DNA of 64,000 bases from Saccharopolyspora_C sp040643635 (GTDB taxonomy: Bacteria > Actinomycetota > Actinomycetes > Mycobacteriales > Pseudonocardiaceae): positions 1-64,000 of the forward strand of contig NZ_JBEYUS010000026.1 of assembly GCF_040643635.1 (NCBI RefSeq). Direction: 5' to 3'. This document shows, piece after piece, positions 24,324-32,299 of the stretch (its first letter is position 1; each line of letters opens with the position of its first letter). The position numbers were made by a program, and so were the translations under genes. The notes below the pieces were generated by a model. That model was not told the origin of the DNA and did not search any database. It saw nothing but the letters and a program-made list of their open reading frames with translations.

Positions 24324-26030
24324 ATGGAGAATGAGCGGGTGCCCACGACTGATGAACAGGCCGCCGCAGGCGCCGACCGGCTGATCGCCGACCGCTACCG
24401 GCTGGAACAGCGCATCGGTGGCGGCGCCATGGGCATCGTCTGGGCGGGCACCGACGAACTGCTGCGCAGGCCCGTCGCGGTCAAGGAAGTGCTGCTGCCC
24501 AGGGGGATGCCCGAAGGCGAGGCCGCCGAACTGCGGGAGCGCGCGCTGCGCGAGGCCCGCGCGATCGCCCTCGTCACCCATCCCAACGTGGTGACGCTGT
24601 ACGACGTGGCCCGGCACGAGGGCGAACCGTTCGTCGTCATGGAGCTGGTGCCCTCGCAGAGCCTCGCCGCCGTGCTCGCCGAGCACGGCGCGCTCGCCGA
24701 CCCGCAGCTGGCGCTGGTCGCCGACGGCGTGGCCGCCGCGCTCGACGCCGCGCACCGGGCGGGCATCGTGCACCGCGACGTGAAGCCGGGCAACGTGCTC
24801 ATCGGCGACGACGGGCGGATCAAGCTCAGCGACTTCGGCATCTCCCGCAACGTCTCCGAGCACACCATCACCAGCACCGGGATCATGCTCGGCACCCCGG
24901 CGTTCATCGCCCCCGAGATCGCCTCCGGCGAGGCGGTCACCGACGCCGCCGACCTGTGGGGGCTGGGCGCGACGCTGTTCGCCGCCTCCGAGGGCGCCGC
25001 GCCGTACGGCGCGAACGACGACCCGCTGGCCACCATCACCTCCGTGGTGCGCGGCCCGGTCCCCGCCCCGCACCGGCCCGGCCCGATCGGCGAGATCATC
25101 GCCGGGCTCATGGTCAAGGACCCGGCGCAGCGGATGACCACGCAGGAAGTGCGCCGCCACGTGCAGCAGCTGCTGCCGCCCTCCGGCACCCGGCCGTTCG
25201 AGATGCTGCTCGACCCGGAGGCGCCGACCGTGCGCGTCCGCAAGCTCCCCAGCACCTCGCCGGGCACCGCCGAGGCCCCTGCCGACGACGGCCCCGCGCC
25301 GCTGGCCGCCGACCCCGGCCCGCTGCCGTTCATGCTCAGCGAGCCGCCGCCCCGGCCGCGCAGGCGGTTCCCCTGGGGCGCCATCGCGCTGGGCCTCGCG
25401 GCCGTGGTGCTGTTCGCCGCCTCCACCGCGGGCGGGTTCGCCGCGACCCGCGCCCTCGCCGGACGCGAGGTGCTGCCCGAGTTCGACGTCCCCGCGCCGC
25501 CGCAACCCACCTCCCCGCGGCTCGCCCGCTACGTCGACGAGGCCAAGCGCAGCCAGAACGGCGGCGGCGGCTTCGAAGTCGCCGCCCCCGAGGGCTGGGA
25601 CGTGTTCCGCGGCAGCCGGAACCAGCCCAGCGAGAGCATGGTGGTCTACCTGATCTCCCCGGACGGGAGCGCCGAGGTCGCCGTCGAGCGGTTCGAGGGC
25701 TACTACGGCCGCCACTCCGCGCAGGACTACGTCGACGTGCTCCAGGAGCGCTCCGCGGGCGCGCACGGGACCTTCCGGGTGCAGCAGGACGAACCCACCG
25801 GTGCCACCGACCCCACCAGCGGCGAGACCGACCGGCACCTGCGCTACACGGCCAGCCAGGGCGGCGTGATCGGCCCGGCCGTCGAGGGCTCCGAACGCGT
25901 CACCACCTCGCAGCTGATGCCCCGCGGCAACGACCTGTGGGTGCTGCGGGTGACCACGCCGGTCGCCGACGCCGACCAGAACCAGCGGCTCTTCGACGAA
26001 TCGCTCAACGGCTTCAAGCTCACTTCCTGA
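24324..26030 (+). CDS. Membrane-anchored Ser/Thr protein kinase
   Basis: About 568 residues, a PknB-like Hanks kinase. The kinase domain (about residues 20-280) has the Gly loop IGGGAMGIVW, catalytic Lys in VAVKEVLL, the catalytic loop IVHRDVKPGNVLI, DFG in LSDFGIS, and the APE equivalent FIAPEIASGE. A Pro-rich juxtamembrane linker follows, then one membrane helix FPWGAIALGLAAVVLFAASTAGGF (about 350-373) and an outside domain of about 180 residues without PASTA repeats (FEVAAPEGWDVFRGSRN ... ERFEGYYGRHSAQDYVDVL). The start could also be GTG 24339, with GGAG 13 nt upstream. It is divergent from mrp and upstream of punA-type phosphorylase. Ligand of the outside domain unknown. Confidence 0.93.
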   Translation: MENERVPTTDEQAAAGADRLIADRYRLEQRIGGGAMGIVWAGTDELLRRPVAVKEVLLPRGMPEGEAAELRERALREARAIALVTHPNVVTLYDVARHEGEPFVVMELVPSQSLAAVLAEHGALADPQLALVADGVAAALDAAHRAGIVHRDVKPGNVLIGDDGRIKLSDFGISRNVSEHTITSTGIMLGTPAFIAPEIASGEAVTDAADLWGLGATLFAASEGAAPYGANDDPLATITSVVRGPVPAPHRPGPIGEIIAGLMVKDPAQRMTTQEVRRHVQQLLPPSGTRPFEMLLDPEAPTVRVRKLPSTSPGTAEAPADDGPAPLAADPGPLPFMLSEPPPRPRRRFPWGAIALGLAAVVLFAASTAGGFAATRALAGREVLPEFDVPAPPQPTSPRLARYVDEAKRSQNGGGGFEVAAPEGWDVFRGSRNQPSESMVVYLISPDGSAEVAVERFEGYYGRHSAQDYVDVLQERSAGAHGTFRVQQDEPTGATDPTSGETDRHLRYTASQGGVIGPAVEGSERVTTSQLMPRGNDLWVLRVTTPVADADQNQRLFDESLNGFKLTS

Positions 26031-26042
26031 GCCACCGGGTGC

Positions 26043-26073
26043 GCGGCCCGCACGTCCGAGCAGGTCGGGCCGC
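26043..26073 (+). terminator. Hairpin after kinase gene
   Basis: Arms GCGGCCCG (26043-26050) and CGGGCCGC (26066-26073) form an 8-bp perfect stem 13 nt after the kinase stop. The 15-nt loop and missing T-run make it only a candidate. Confidence 0.45.
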
Positions 26074-26148
26074 GGGCCGCTCACCCGAGCGGTCGGCGGC
26101 GGCGGAAGCGGGATGACGGCGCGGCGGAGATGACTACGCTGAGCGCTC

Positions 26149-26958
26149 GTGACTTCCTCTGCTGCTTCCGACCCGTTCGCCACCGCCAGCGCCGCCGCGG
26201 CGGCCCTCGCCGAGAGCACCGGCGCCGCCCACCACGACCTCGCCGTCGTGCTCGGTTCCGGCTGGCGGCCCGCCGCCGAAGAGATCGGCACCCCCGCCGC
26301 CGAAGTGACCATGTCCGACCTGCCCGGCTTCGAACCGCCGAGCGCCAGCGGGCACAGCGGCCGGATCTGGTCCGTGCCGGTCGCGGGCAAGCAGGTGCTG
26401 GTCTTCCTCGGCCGCACCCACCTGTACGAGGGCAAGAGCATGGACTCGGTGGTGCACGGCGTGCGCACCGCGGTCGCCGCCGGATGCGGGACCGTCGTGC
26501 TCACCAACGCCGCGGGCGGGCTCCGCGAAGGCATGTCGGTCGGGCAGCCGGTGCTGATCAGCGACCACATCAACCTCACCGCGCGCTCCCCGCTCGTCGG
26601 ACCGCACTTCGTGGACCTCACCGACCTGTACTCGCCGCGGCTGCGCGGTCTCGCCCGGCAGATCGACGACTCGCTCGAAGAAGGCGTGTACGCGGGGCTG
26701 CCCGGCCCGCACTTCGAGACCCCGGCCGAGATCCGGATGCTGCGCGGCTCCGGCGTCGACCTCGTCGGCATGTCCACCGTCGCCGAAGCCATCGCCGCCC
26801 GCGCCGCCGGTGCCGAGGTGTTCGGGCTGTCGCTGGTGACCAACCTGGCCGCCGGGCTGTCCGGGCAACCGCTGAACCACCAAGAAGTGCTGGAGGCCGG
26901 GAAGGCGTCCGCGGGCCGGATGGGCAAGCTGCTCCGCTCCCTCGTCGAGTCCGCTTGA
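26149..26958 (+). CDS. punA: Purine-nucleoside phosphorylase (trimeric type)
   Basis: A 269-residue enzyme that splits inosine, guanosine and their deoxy forms with phosphate into base and (deoxy)ribose-1-phosphate. Family hallmarks are AVVLGSGWRP (phosphate loop), FLGRTHLYEG (His of the GRxHxYEG motif), VLTNAAGGLREGMSVGQPVLISDHINLTARSPL, GPHFETPAEIRMLRGSGVDLVGMSTVAEAI and SLVTNLAAGL. The length and these motifs mark the trimeric class rather than hexameric E. coli-type DeoD. GTG 26149 follows a TACGCT box ending 8 nt upstream, so the transcript may be leaderless. It is followed by repeat C and the pmmB-type mutase, matching mycobacterial Rv3307-Rv3308. Confidence 0.95.
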   Translation: MTSSAASDPFATASAAAAALAESTGAAHHDLAVVLGSGWRPAAEEIGTPAAEVTMSDLPGFEPPSASGHSGRIWSVPVAGKQVLVFLGRTHLYEGKSMDSVVHGVRTAVAAGCGTVVLTNAAGGLREGMSVGQPVLISDHINLTARSPLVGPHFVDLTDLYSPRLRGLARQIDDSLEEGVYAGLPGPHFETPAEIRMLRGSGVDLVGMSTVAEAIAARAAGAEVFGLSLVTNLAAGLSGQPLNHQEVLEAGKASAGRMGKLLRSLVESA

Positions 26959-26986
26959 TCCTGCTCGGGGCCTGGCGCGGAGGGGG

Positions 26987-27105
26987 CGGGTGGCGGACGC
27001 CGCGCCGCGCCGCCGCTACGGGATCGTTCTCGCGGGTGGCTCCGGCGACGCCGTCCGCCCGCGGACGCCGCTGAGGACCCGCGGCGGCGCCGGTCGCGTG
27101 CCGGG
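26987..27105 (+). repeat. Structured repeat, copy C (degenerate)
   Basis: The left motif CGGGTGGCGG starts 29 nt after the phosphorylase stop. GGGATCGTT, GGTGGCTCC and CGCCGCTGAGGACCCGCGG GGC-type right-arm sequence are recognisable in order, but the outer arms no longer pair well. Orientation equals that of the preceding gene. Confidence 0.65.
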
Positions 27106-27259
27106 CCGCTGCTCCGCTGCTTCCGGGCAAGAAGGTGCGCAGCCGCTCCCGGGCGGCCGTGGGTCGGCTTGTTCGGGCGGTGCCGTTTCGAGATCATCTG
27201 CGTGCCGGGGCACGCGCCGAGCCGGTTGCGGCCGGTCCACCAGCGAAGGAAGTGACGTC

Positions 27260-28930
27260 GTGGTCACCACACAGCACCTCGACCCCCGGTGCGCGGAAGC
27301 CGCTCGGGCCTGGATCGACGCGGACGTCGACGAGTCGGCGCGCGCCGAGCTGACCGCGGTCCTCGACGCCGCCACCGGCGGGGACCCGGCCGCGGCCGCC
27401 GACCTGGCGCAGCGCACGTCCGGGATGCCGACGTTCGGCACCGCCGGGCTGCGCGGCCCCGTCCGGGCCGGGCCGAACGGCATGAACCGGGCCGTGGTCG
27501 TGCGCACCAGCTGGGGCGTGGCCCGCTGGCTCACCGAGCAGGGCCTCGGTGGCGGGACCGTCGTGGTCGGCCGCGACGCCCGGCACGGGTCCGCTGAGTT
27601 CGCCGCGGACACCGCCGACGTGTTCGCGGCCGCCGGGTACGACGTGCGGGTGCTGCCCGGTGCCCTGCCCACCCCGGTGCTCGCGCACGCGGCCCGCTCG
27701 CTCGGCGCCGTCGCCGGAGTGCAGGTCACCGCCTCGCACAACCCGCCGCAGGACAACGGGTACAAGCTGTACCTCGCCGGCGGCACGCAGCTCGTCGGCC
27801 CCGCCGACGCGGAGATCGAGCGGTGCATCGCGGACAGCCCGCCCGCGAACGAGGTGCCGCGCCGGCCGGGCCACCCGGTGCACGAGCGGGCCTCGGCCGA
27901 CTACCTCGCGCCGGTGGCGGCGCTGCCGCACGGCACGGCGCGCGCGCTGCGGGTGGCGGCGACCGCGCTGCACGGCGTCGGCGCCCGGACGCTGCAGGAG
28001 GCGCTGGAGCTCGCCGGGTTCACCGACGTGCACTGGGTCCCCGAGCAGGCCGAACCGGACCCGGACTTCCCCACCGTCGGCTTCCCGAACCCGGAGGAGC
28101 CCGGCGCGACCGACCTGCTGCTGGCGCTGGCCGCGGACGTCTCCGCGGACCTCGCGATCGCCCTCGACCCGGACGCGGACCGCTGCGCGCTGGGCGTCCG
28201 CGACCGGGACGGCTGGCGGATGCTGCGCGGCGACGAGACCGGCGTGCTGCTCGGCGAGCACGTCCTGGCCGGGCTCGACCGGGACGCCCACCCCGATCCG
28301 CTGGTGGCCACCACGATCGTCTCGGCGACCATGCTGCGCTCCCTCGCCCGCAAGCACGGCGCGCGCTACGACGAGACGCTCACCGGGTTCAAGTGGCTGG
28401 TGCGCTCCGGTGACGGCAGCGGCACCGGGCTCGTCTACGCCTACGAGGAGGCGCTCGGGCACTGCGTGGACCCGGACCGGGTGCGGGACAAGGACGGCAT
28501 CTCGGCGGCCGTGCTGGCCTGCGACCTGGCCGCGACGCTGCGGGACCGGGGCCGCGACCTGCCGGACCTGCTCGACGAGCTCTCCGCCGAGCACGGCGTG
28601 CACCGCACCGGCCAGGTCTCGGTGCGCGTCACCGACCTCGACGTGATCGCCGCGACCATGCGCCGGTTGCGCGCCGAACCGCCCGCCGAACTGCTCGGCA
28701 CCGCGGTGCGGGTGCAGGACCTGCTGCCGGACACCGACGCGCTGGTGATCACCGGCTCGGGCGGGCTGCGGCTCGTGGTGCGCCCGTCCGGCACGGAACC
28801 GAAGCTCAAGTGCTACTTCCAGGTCGTGGAAGCCGCGGACGGCGACCTCCCGGCGGCGAAGCGGCGAGCCGACGACCGCCTCGCCCGCCTCGACGCCGCC
28901 GTCACCGCCCTCGTCCAAGACCACCCCTGA
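27260..28930 (+). CDS. pmmB: Phosphosugar mutase, PGM2/PmmB type
   Basis: A 556-residue alpha-D-phosphohexomutase-superfamily enzyme. Motifs in order: phosphoserine loop VTASHNPPQDNGYKLYL, metal loop IALDPDADRCALGV, sugar loop TGFKWLVRSGDG with YAYEEALGHCVD, and phosphate loop VVRPSGTEPKLKCYF. The length and the GFKW / EEALG variants fit the PGM2 class, whose studied members act on ribose- and deoxyribose-1-phosphate. That suits the location directly after purine-nucleoside phosphorylase, so a phosphopentomutase role is inferred; mycobacterial PmmB is the positional ortholog. The GTG at 27260 follows AAGGAA; longer frames run back through repeat C and are rejected. Confidence 0.9.
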   Translation: MVTTQHLDPRCAEAARAWIDADVDESARAELTAVLDAATGGDPAAAADLAQRTSGMPTFGTAGLRGPVRAGPNGMNRAVVVRTSWGVARWLTEQGLGGGTVVVGRDARHGSAEFAADTADVFAAAGYDVRVLPGALPTPVLAHAARSLGAVAGVQVTASHNPPQDNGYKLYLAGGTQLVGPADAEIERCIADSPPANEVPRRPGHPVHERASADYLAPVAALPHGTARALRVAATALHGVGARTLQEALELAGFTDVHWVPEQAEPDPDFPTVGFPNPEEPGATDLLLALAADVSADLAIALDPDADRCALGVRDRDGWRMLRGDETGVLLGEHVLAGLDRDAHPDPLVATTIVSATMLRSLARKHGARYDETLTGFKWLVRSGDGSGTGLVYAYEEALGHCVDPDRVRDKDGISAAVLACDLAATLRDRGRDLPDLLDELSAEHGVHRTGQVSVRVTDLDVIAATMRRLRAEPPAELLGTAVRVQDLLPDTDALVITGSGGLRLVVRPSGTEPKLKCYFQVVEAADGDLPAAKRRADDRLARLDAAVTALVQDHP

Positions 28931-28949
28931 CCCGAGAACGGAGGCGACG

Positions 28950-29405
28950 ATGCCCAGACTGCTGATCGTGCACCACACGCCCTCACCCGGGATGCAGGCC
29001 ATGTTCGAGCAGGTCGTGGCCGGGGCGACCACCGACGAGATCGAGGACGTCGAGGTGGTGCGCACCGCCGCGCTGGCGGCGACCGCCTCCGACGTGCTGG
29101 CCGCGGACGGGTTCCTGCTGGGGACCCCGGCGAACCTCGGCTACATCAGCGGGGCGTTGAAGCACTTCTTCGACACCGTCTACTACCCGTGCCTGGACTC
29201 GACCGCGGGACGCCCGTTCGGCTGCTGGGTGCACGGGAACGAAGGCACCGAGGGCGCGCTGCGGGCCATCACGACGATCACTTCGGGGCTGTCGTGGCAG
29301 CAGGTCGCCGAGCCGGTGGTGCTGTCCGGGACGCCCGACGCGGCAGGGCTCTCGGCGTGCTGGGAACTGGGAGCGACCCTCGCCGCCGGGTTGATGCCTG
29401 ATTGA
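28950..29405 (+). CDS. Flavodoxin-family protein
   Basis: A 151-residue flavodoxin-like protein. It begins PRLLIVHHTPSPGMQAMFEQVV, where the first strand leads into a phosphate-binding loop for FMN. The middle ADGFLLGTPANLGYISGALKHFFDTVY is the classic 'GTPxxxGxxxGxLKxFxD' flavin-binding segment of flavodoxin and NAD(P)H:quinone oxidoreductase-like proteins. FGCWVHGNEGTEGALRAI supplies the third loop. It starts 19 nt after pmmB and is probably in its operon. Its electron partner is not known. Confidence 0.85.
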   Translation: MPRLLIVHHTPSPGMQAMFEQVVAGATTDEIEDVEVVRTAALAATASDVLAADGFLLGTPANLGYISGALKHFFDTVYYPCLDSTAGRPFGCWVHGNEGTEGALRAITTITSGLSWQQVAEPVVLSGTPDAAGLSACWELGATLAAGLMPD

Positions 29406-29435
29406 GTTCCCTGCTCCTCCCGTGCTGCGAGGCGG

Positions 29436-29602
29436 GGCGGGTGGCGGAACGCTCAGCTGCTTCCTCGCTGCGGGATCGTTTTCGCAGGTGGCTCCGCATG
29501 CGAAAACGCTGTCCTCGCGAGGAGGCAACTGAGAACCCGCGGGTGGCCGGGCTGCGTGCGTGGTCGCTGCTCATCGGCTTCGCCGCGGACAGGCGCGGGT
29601 GA
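29436..29602 (+). repeat. Structured repeat, copy D
   Basis: Left motif CGGGTGGCGGAAC begins 34 nt after the flavodoxin stop. Outer arms CTCAGCTGCTTCCTCGC and GCGAGGAGGCAACTGAG pair with one mismatch and one wobble. At arm position 7 there is U-A in place of the G-C of copy A. The inner stem is CGTTTTCGCA/TGCGAAAACG, 10 bp. The downstream CGGC-TTC-GCCG hairpin is partly retained; the terminal segment is weak. Confidence 0.85.
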
Positions 29603-29762
29603 CCCGGTGTGCTCGTTCGGATGCGGGGCTCGTCGCGGTGTGGTGGGGGCTGGGATCTTGCGCGAGGGGGTGGGGCGTGCGGGTGATCTGCACCCGGGTG
29701 GGCCGGTGCGCGGAGATTTTCCTTTGACAGGGCCGGAAACCCCCCTGTTGATCTTGATCGCG

Positions 29763-29782
29763 GATCACCCGGTAAGGTGATC
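29763..29782. promoter_or_regulatory. Inverted repeat GATCACC-N6-GGTGATC over a promoter
   Basis: Perfect 7-bp arms with a 6-bp spacer. A -10-like TAAGGT (29773-29778) lies inside, with TTGATC (29748-29753) 19 nt upstream, and a TTGACA is at 29724-29729. The rest of the 29603-30004 stretch holds no convincing gene. A repressor site controlling the 30005 gene is plausible. Confidence 0.45.
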
Positions 29783-30004
29783 TGCGTCGCCGGGACGCGC
29801 ACCCGTGCGGCGAACGGGGCGCCCTGGGCGATGACCCGCCTTCCCTCAACTGTCGAGTCGAGTTCGGGGCGTCCCTCCCGCACATCGCCCGGTGACCGGG
29901 CCGACCAGCGCACCGCCTCCGCGGCAGAGCCTGCCCTGACGTCGGCCGACCGCTCACCGCACCGACATTCGACCAGGTCACCGGCCACGCGTTACCCTTT
30001 CACG

Positions 30005-30343
30005 GTGAGTGAGGAAACGATCGAACTCGAACTCGACGACTCCGGTGTCTCCGTTGATCTGCCCCAGCCCGAACATCCCGGGGACCAGGTGCACGGGGTG
30101 CCCTACCGGCCGGTCGAGTTCCGCGACGACGATCTGCCGTCCGCATTGGAACGGTCCGCCCGCTGGCTGCGCGAAGCGCAGTCCTGGTTGGGCGAGGCCG
30201 TGGACGTCATCGCAGTCCACCTGGACTACGACGACCGCAAAGGTGCGCCGTACTACGAACTGAAGTTGCTCTGCAACGAAGAGGACCTGGCCGGCGCGCC
30301 ACTCGCCCTCCGTAAGCACGAATCGGATCACGTCGAAGACTGA
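30005..30343 (+). CDS. Small conserved hypothetical protein
   Basis: A 112-residue acidic soluble protein without signal peptide or membrane segment. The N-terminal SEETIELELDDSGVSVDLPQPEHPG is very acidic. The centre VHGVPYRPVEFRDDDLPSALERSARWLREAQSWL forms an amphipathic helix region. The end EAVDVIAVHLDYDDRKGAPYYELKLLCNEEDL has alternating strand character. The GTG at 30005 has no ribosome binding site but TACCCT ends exactly 6 nt upstream, as in leaderless actinomycete genes. It is isolated between repeat D and a convergent glycosyltransferase. No family name is known to me. Confidence 0.75.
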   Translation: MSEETIELELDDSGVSVDLPQPEHPGDQVHGVPYRPVEFRDDDLPSALERSARWLREAQSWLGEAVDVIAVHLDYDDRKGAPYYELKLLCNEEDLAGAPLALRKHESDHVED

Positions 30344-30364
30344 TCTCTGACGGAATCCCCCACC

Positions 30365-30394
30365 GTGTGGCCCGTTCCGCGGAGCGGGCCACAC
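30365..30394. terminator. Bidirectional terminator hairpin
   Basis: A stem of 14 bp with one wobble (GTGTGGCCCG paired with CGGGCCACAC at the base) sits between two convergent stops. It is 22 nt from the plus-strand stop and 8 nt from the minus-strand one. Confidence 0.7.
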
Positions 30395-30401
30395 CTGGGC
30401 G

Positions 30402-31571
30402 TCAGCCCCCGCTGCGGCGCCCCTTCCAGGACGCGGTCCCGCGCAGCACCCGGACCGCCCCGTCCAGCAGCACCCCGCCGAACAGCGCGCCGGTGAACGG
30501 CGCCAGCGGCGCCCACTCGGGCCCGGCCCGCATGTAGCGCGCGGTGTGCGCGTGCGCGACGCCCTGCGCGACCCAGCCGACGGCCCCGGCCGCGGCCAGC
30601 AGCGGCCGCCTGCGCCGGAGGCCCAGCGCGACCGCGGCCGGTGCGGCCAGCGACAGGGCGACCTGGCCGAGCCCGCCGCCCAGCAGCACCGGCACCGACT
30701 GCCGGGTTCCCGCCACGAAGCTCTTCCGGAACGACGCCCAGCCCTGCGCGAACGGGTCCATGCCGGTGGTCGTCACGTGGTCCAGCCCGTCCACCATCCG
30801 CGTGGTCCCGCCGTGGTCGCGGACCGAGGTGGCGAGCGCGATGTCCTCGTTGCGCAGCGCGGCCATCGACTCCCAGCCGCCGATCTTCTCGTAGTGCGAG
30901 CGGCGCACCAGGATGCAGTGCCCGATGGCGAAGGCCTTCGCCCCGCGCCCGTCCGGCGCCGCGTTCTCCCCGATCATCTGCAGCCCCGGCGGCATCAGCA
31001 GCGGCCAGGCCGCCGAGCGCCGCGGCGGCGGCCCGCCCGGGGTGGAGACCAGGTCGGCGTCCACGGCTTCGGCGGTGGCCAGCAGCCTGCTCAGCAGGTC
31101 GGGGGCGAGCACCGTGTCCGCGTCCACGAACAGCAGCCACTCCCCCGCGCTGGGCGGCCCGGCGGCCTCGACGCCGACGTGCATCGCGTGCACCTTGCCC
31201 GCCCAGCCCGGCGGCGGGCCTGCCACCCGCACCACCCGCACCCGCTCGTCGGCGGCGGCGTGCGCGCGGGCGAGCTCGCCGGTCCCGTCCGAGGAGCCGT
31301 CGTCGACGACGACCACGCGCAGCGCGGCCGGATCCCGGTCCGGATAGGTCTGGGAGCGGATGCCGCGCAGGCAGTCGTCGATCACGGCGGCCTCGTCGCG
31401 GGCGGGCACCACGACGGTCACCGCGGCCGGGAGCACGCCCGGTTCCGGTGGCGCCTCGTGCAGCGGGACCAGCGAACGGACTTGGCGCACGGTGCGGACG
31501 CTGCGGTAGCAGACCCCCGCGACCGCTCCGCCCAGCAGCGCGGTCGCGACGGCGGATCTTCGGTGAGCCAC
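30402..31571 (-). CDS. Family 2 glycosyltransferase, membrane
   Basis: A 389-residue GT2 enzyme. An N-terminal hydrophobic helix (ATALLGGAVAGVCY) anchors it. The catalytic domain shows VTVVVPARDEAAVIDDCL, VVVDDGSSDGTGELA, LLFVDADTVLAPDLL (the DxD metal site) and GGWESMAALRNEDIALATSVRDHG, the ED-type acceptor motif. The C terminus has three or four membrane helices (VPVLLGGGLGQVALSLAAPAAVALGL, LLAAAGAVGWVAQGVAHAH, LAPFTGALFGGVLLDGAVRVL). This layout resembles carotenoid or hopanoid-associated GT2 enzymes, but substrate cannot be told. Start GTG 31571 lacks a strong ribosome binding site. Confidence 0.88.
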   Translation of the reverse strand: MAHRRSAVATALLGGAVAGVCYRSVRTVRQVRSLVPLHEAPPEPGVLPAAVTVVVPARDEAAVIDDCLRGIRSQTYPDRDPAALRVVVVDDGSSDGTGELARAHAAADERVRVVRVAGPPPGWAGKVHAMHVGVEAAGPPSAGEWLLFVDADTVLAPDLLSRLLATAEAVDADLVSTPGGPPPRRSAAWPLLMPPGLQMIGENAAPDGRGAKAFAIGHCILVRRSHYEKIGGWESMAALRNEDIALATSVRDHGGTTRMVDGLDHVTTTGMDPFAQGWASFRKSFVAGTRQSVPVLLGGGLGQVALSLAAPAAVALGLRRRRPLLAAAGAVGWVAQGVAHAHTARYMRAGPEWAPLAPFTGALFGGVLLDGAVRVLRGTASWKGRRSGG

Positions 31572-31648
31572 CGGTCCAGCGTGCCACGAAACGGGCGAAA
31601 CACCCGAGATCGCTCGGGCGAACACTCCAGGAACACCCGCGGCCGTGA

Positions 31649-32029
31649 TCAGCCCTTGGGCTTGGCGGAGCGCTCCAGGAAGTCGGCGATCTCGGCGACC
31701 TCCCGGTGGTCCCGGCCCACGTCGCGGACCAGCTGCAGCGCCTCGGCCTCGTCCGCGTCGATCCACCAGCCGTTGACGTCGCACATCGCGACCGCGGCGA
31801 CCCAGCCGAGCCGCCAGTTGCCCTCGACCAGCGGCCGGGTGCGCACCAGCGAGTCCAGCAGCGCGGCCGCCTTCAGCCACAACGTCTCGTAGGCGGGAAC
31901 GCCGAGCACTTCGGCCCGCGGCCGGTAGGCGGCCGAGTCGAGCAGGCCGCTGTCCCGGACCACCAGGTCACCCCGGGTGACGGCGGTGGCGAGCAGCAGC
32001 AGGTCGGAAGCGTCGAGGTAGACCAGCAC
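31649..32029 (-). CDS. Doc-like toxin with degenerate active site
   Basis: A 126-residue protein of the death-on-curing / Fic-fold family. Family sequence is clear: VYLDASDLLLLATAV, LVVRDSGLLDSAAYRPRAEVLGVPAYETLWLKAAALLDSLVR and then the core motif. The usual core is NHPLVDGNKRLGW; here it reads TRPLVEGNWRLGW. The active-site His is Arg, the Asp is Glu and the conserved Lys is Trp. Doc enzymes phosphorylate EF-Tu and need that His, so this protein may be inactive or have another activity. The GTG at 32029 is 14 nt after the antitoxin stop; no ribosome binding site is seen, so coupling to the antitoxin is likely. Confidence 0.85.
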   Translation of the reverse strand: MLVYLDASDLLLLATAVTRGDLVVRDSGLLDSAAYRPRAEVLGVPAYETLWLKAAALLDSLVRTRPLVEGNWRLGWVAAVAMCDVNGWWIDADEAEALQLVRDVGRDHREVAEIADFLERSAKPKG

Positions 32030-32043
32030 CGATCAATGATCGA

Positions 32044-32250
32044 TCATGCGGGTCCGAGTTCGTCCAGCAATCCCCGGTAGTGCGGCAGCACCCGCTGCAC
32101 GACCTCGCCGAGCTGCTGGTCCTTGCGCTGCCGGGCCCACCGTTCGGCGAGCGCGGCGCGCACGATCTCCTGCTTGGAGCGGCCTTCGGCGGCGGCGAGC
32201 TCCGCCAGCCGAGCGCTCTCCTCGTCGGTCAGCCGCAGCGTCATGGCCAT
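32044..32250 (-). CDS. Ribbon-helix-helix antitoxin
   Basis: A 68-residue antitoxin. The N terminus MAMTLRLTDEESARLAELAAAEGRSKQEIVRAAL is a ribbon-helix-helix (CopG-like) DNA-binding fold. The C-terminal half (ERWARQRKDQQLGEVVQRVLPHYRGLLDELG) is the helical toxin-binding part, as in actinomycete partners of Doc toxins. The ATG at 32250 is used because it directly follows a TACCAT -10 candidate and the long operator palindrome. It is the first gene of the two-gene module and should repress it. Longer upstream frame is rejected because it would run through the operator. Confidence 0.85.
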   Translation of the reverse strand: MAMTLRLTDEESARLAELAAAEGRSKQEIVRAALAERWARQRKDQQLGEVVQRVLPHYRGLLDELGPA

Positions 32251-32285
32251 GGACCGGATGGTATCTCGCTGATACCACCCGGTCC
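32251..32285. promoter_or_regulatory. Toxin-antitoxin operator, 35-bp palindrome
   Basis: Arms 32251-32265 and 32271-32285 (GGACCGG-A-TGGTATC and GATACCA-C-CCGGTCC) match at 14 of 15 positions around a TCGCT centre. The site is immediately upstream of the antitoxin ATG. Such a long palindrome is what a dimer of RHH dimers would occupy. Confidence 0.8.
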
Positions 32286-32299
32286 AAGCAGCGTCCGGG

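Noticed and set aside
29777..30004. N-terminal extension of the 30005 gene
   Set aside because: The extra 76 codons are Ser/Thr/Arg-rich, start inside the inverted repeat, and the leaderless -10 box supports the GTG at 30005.
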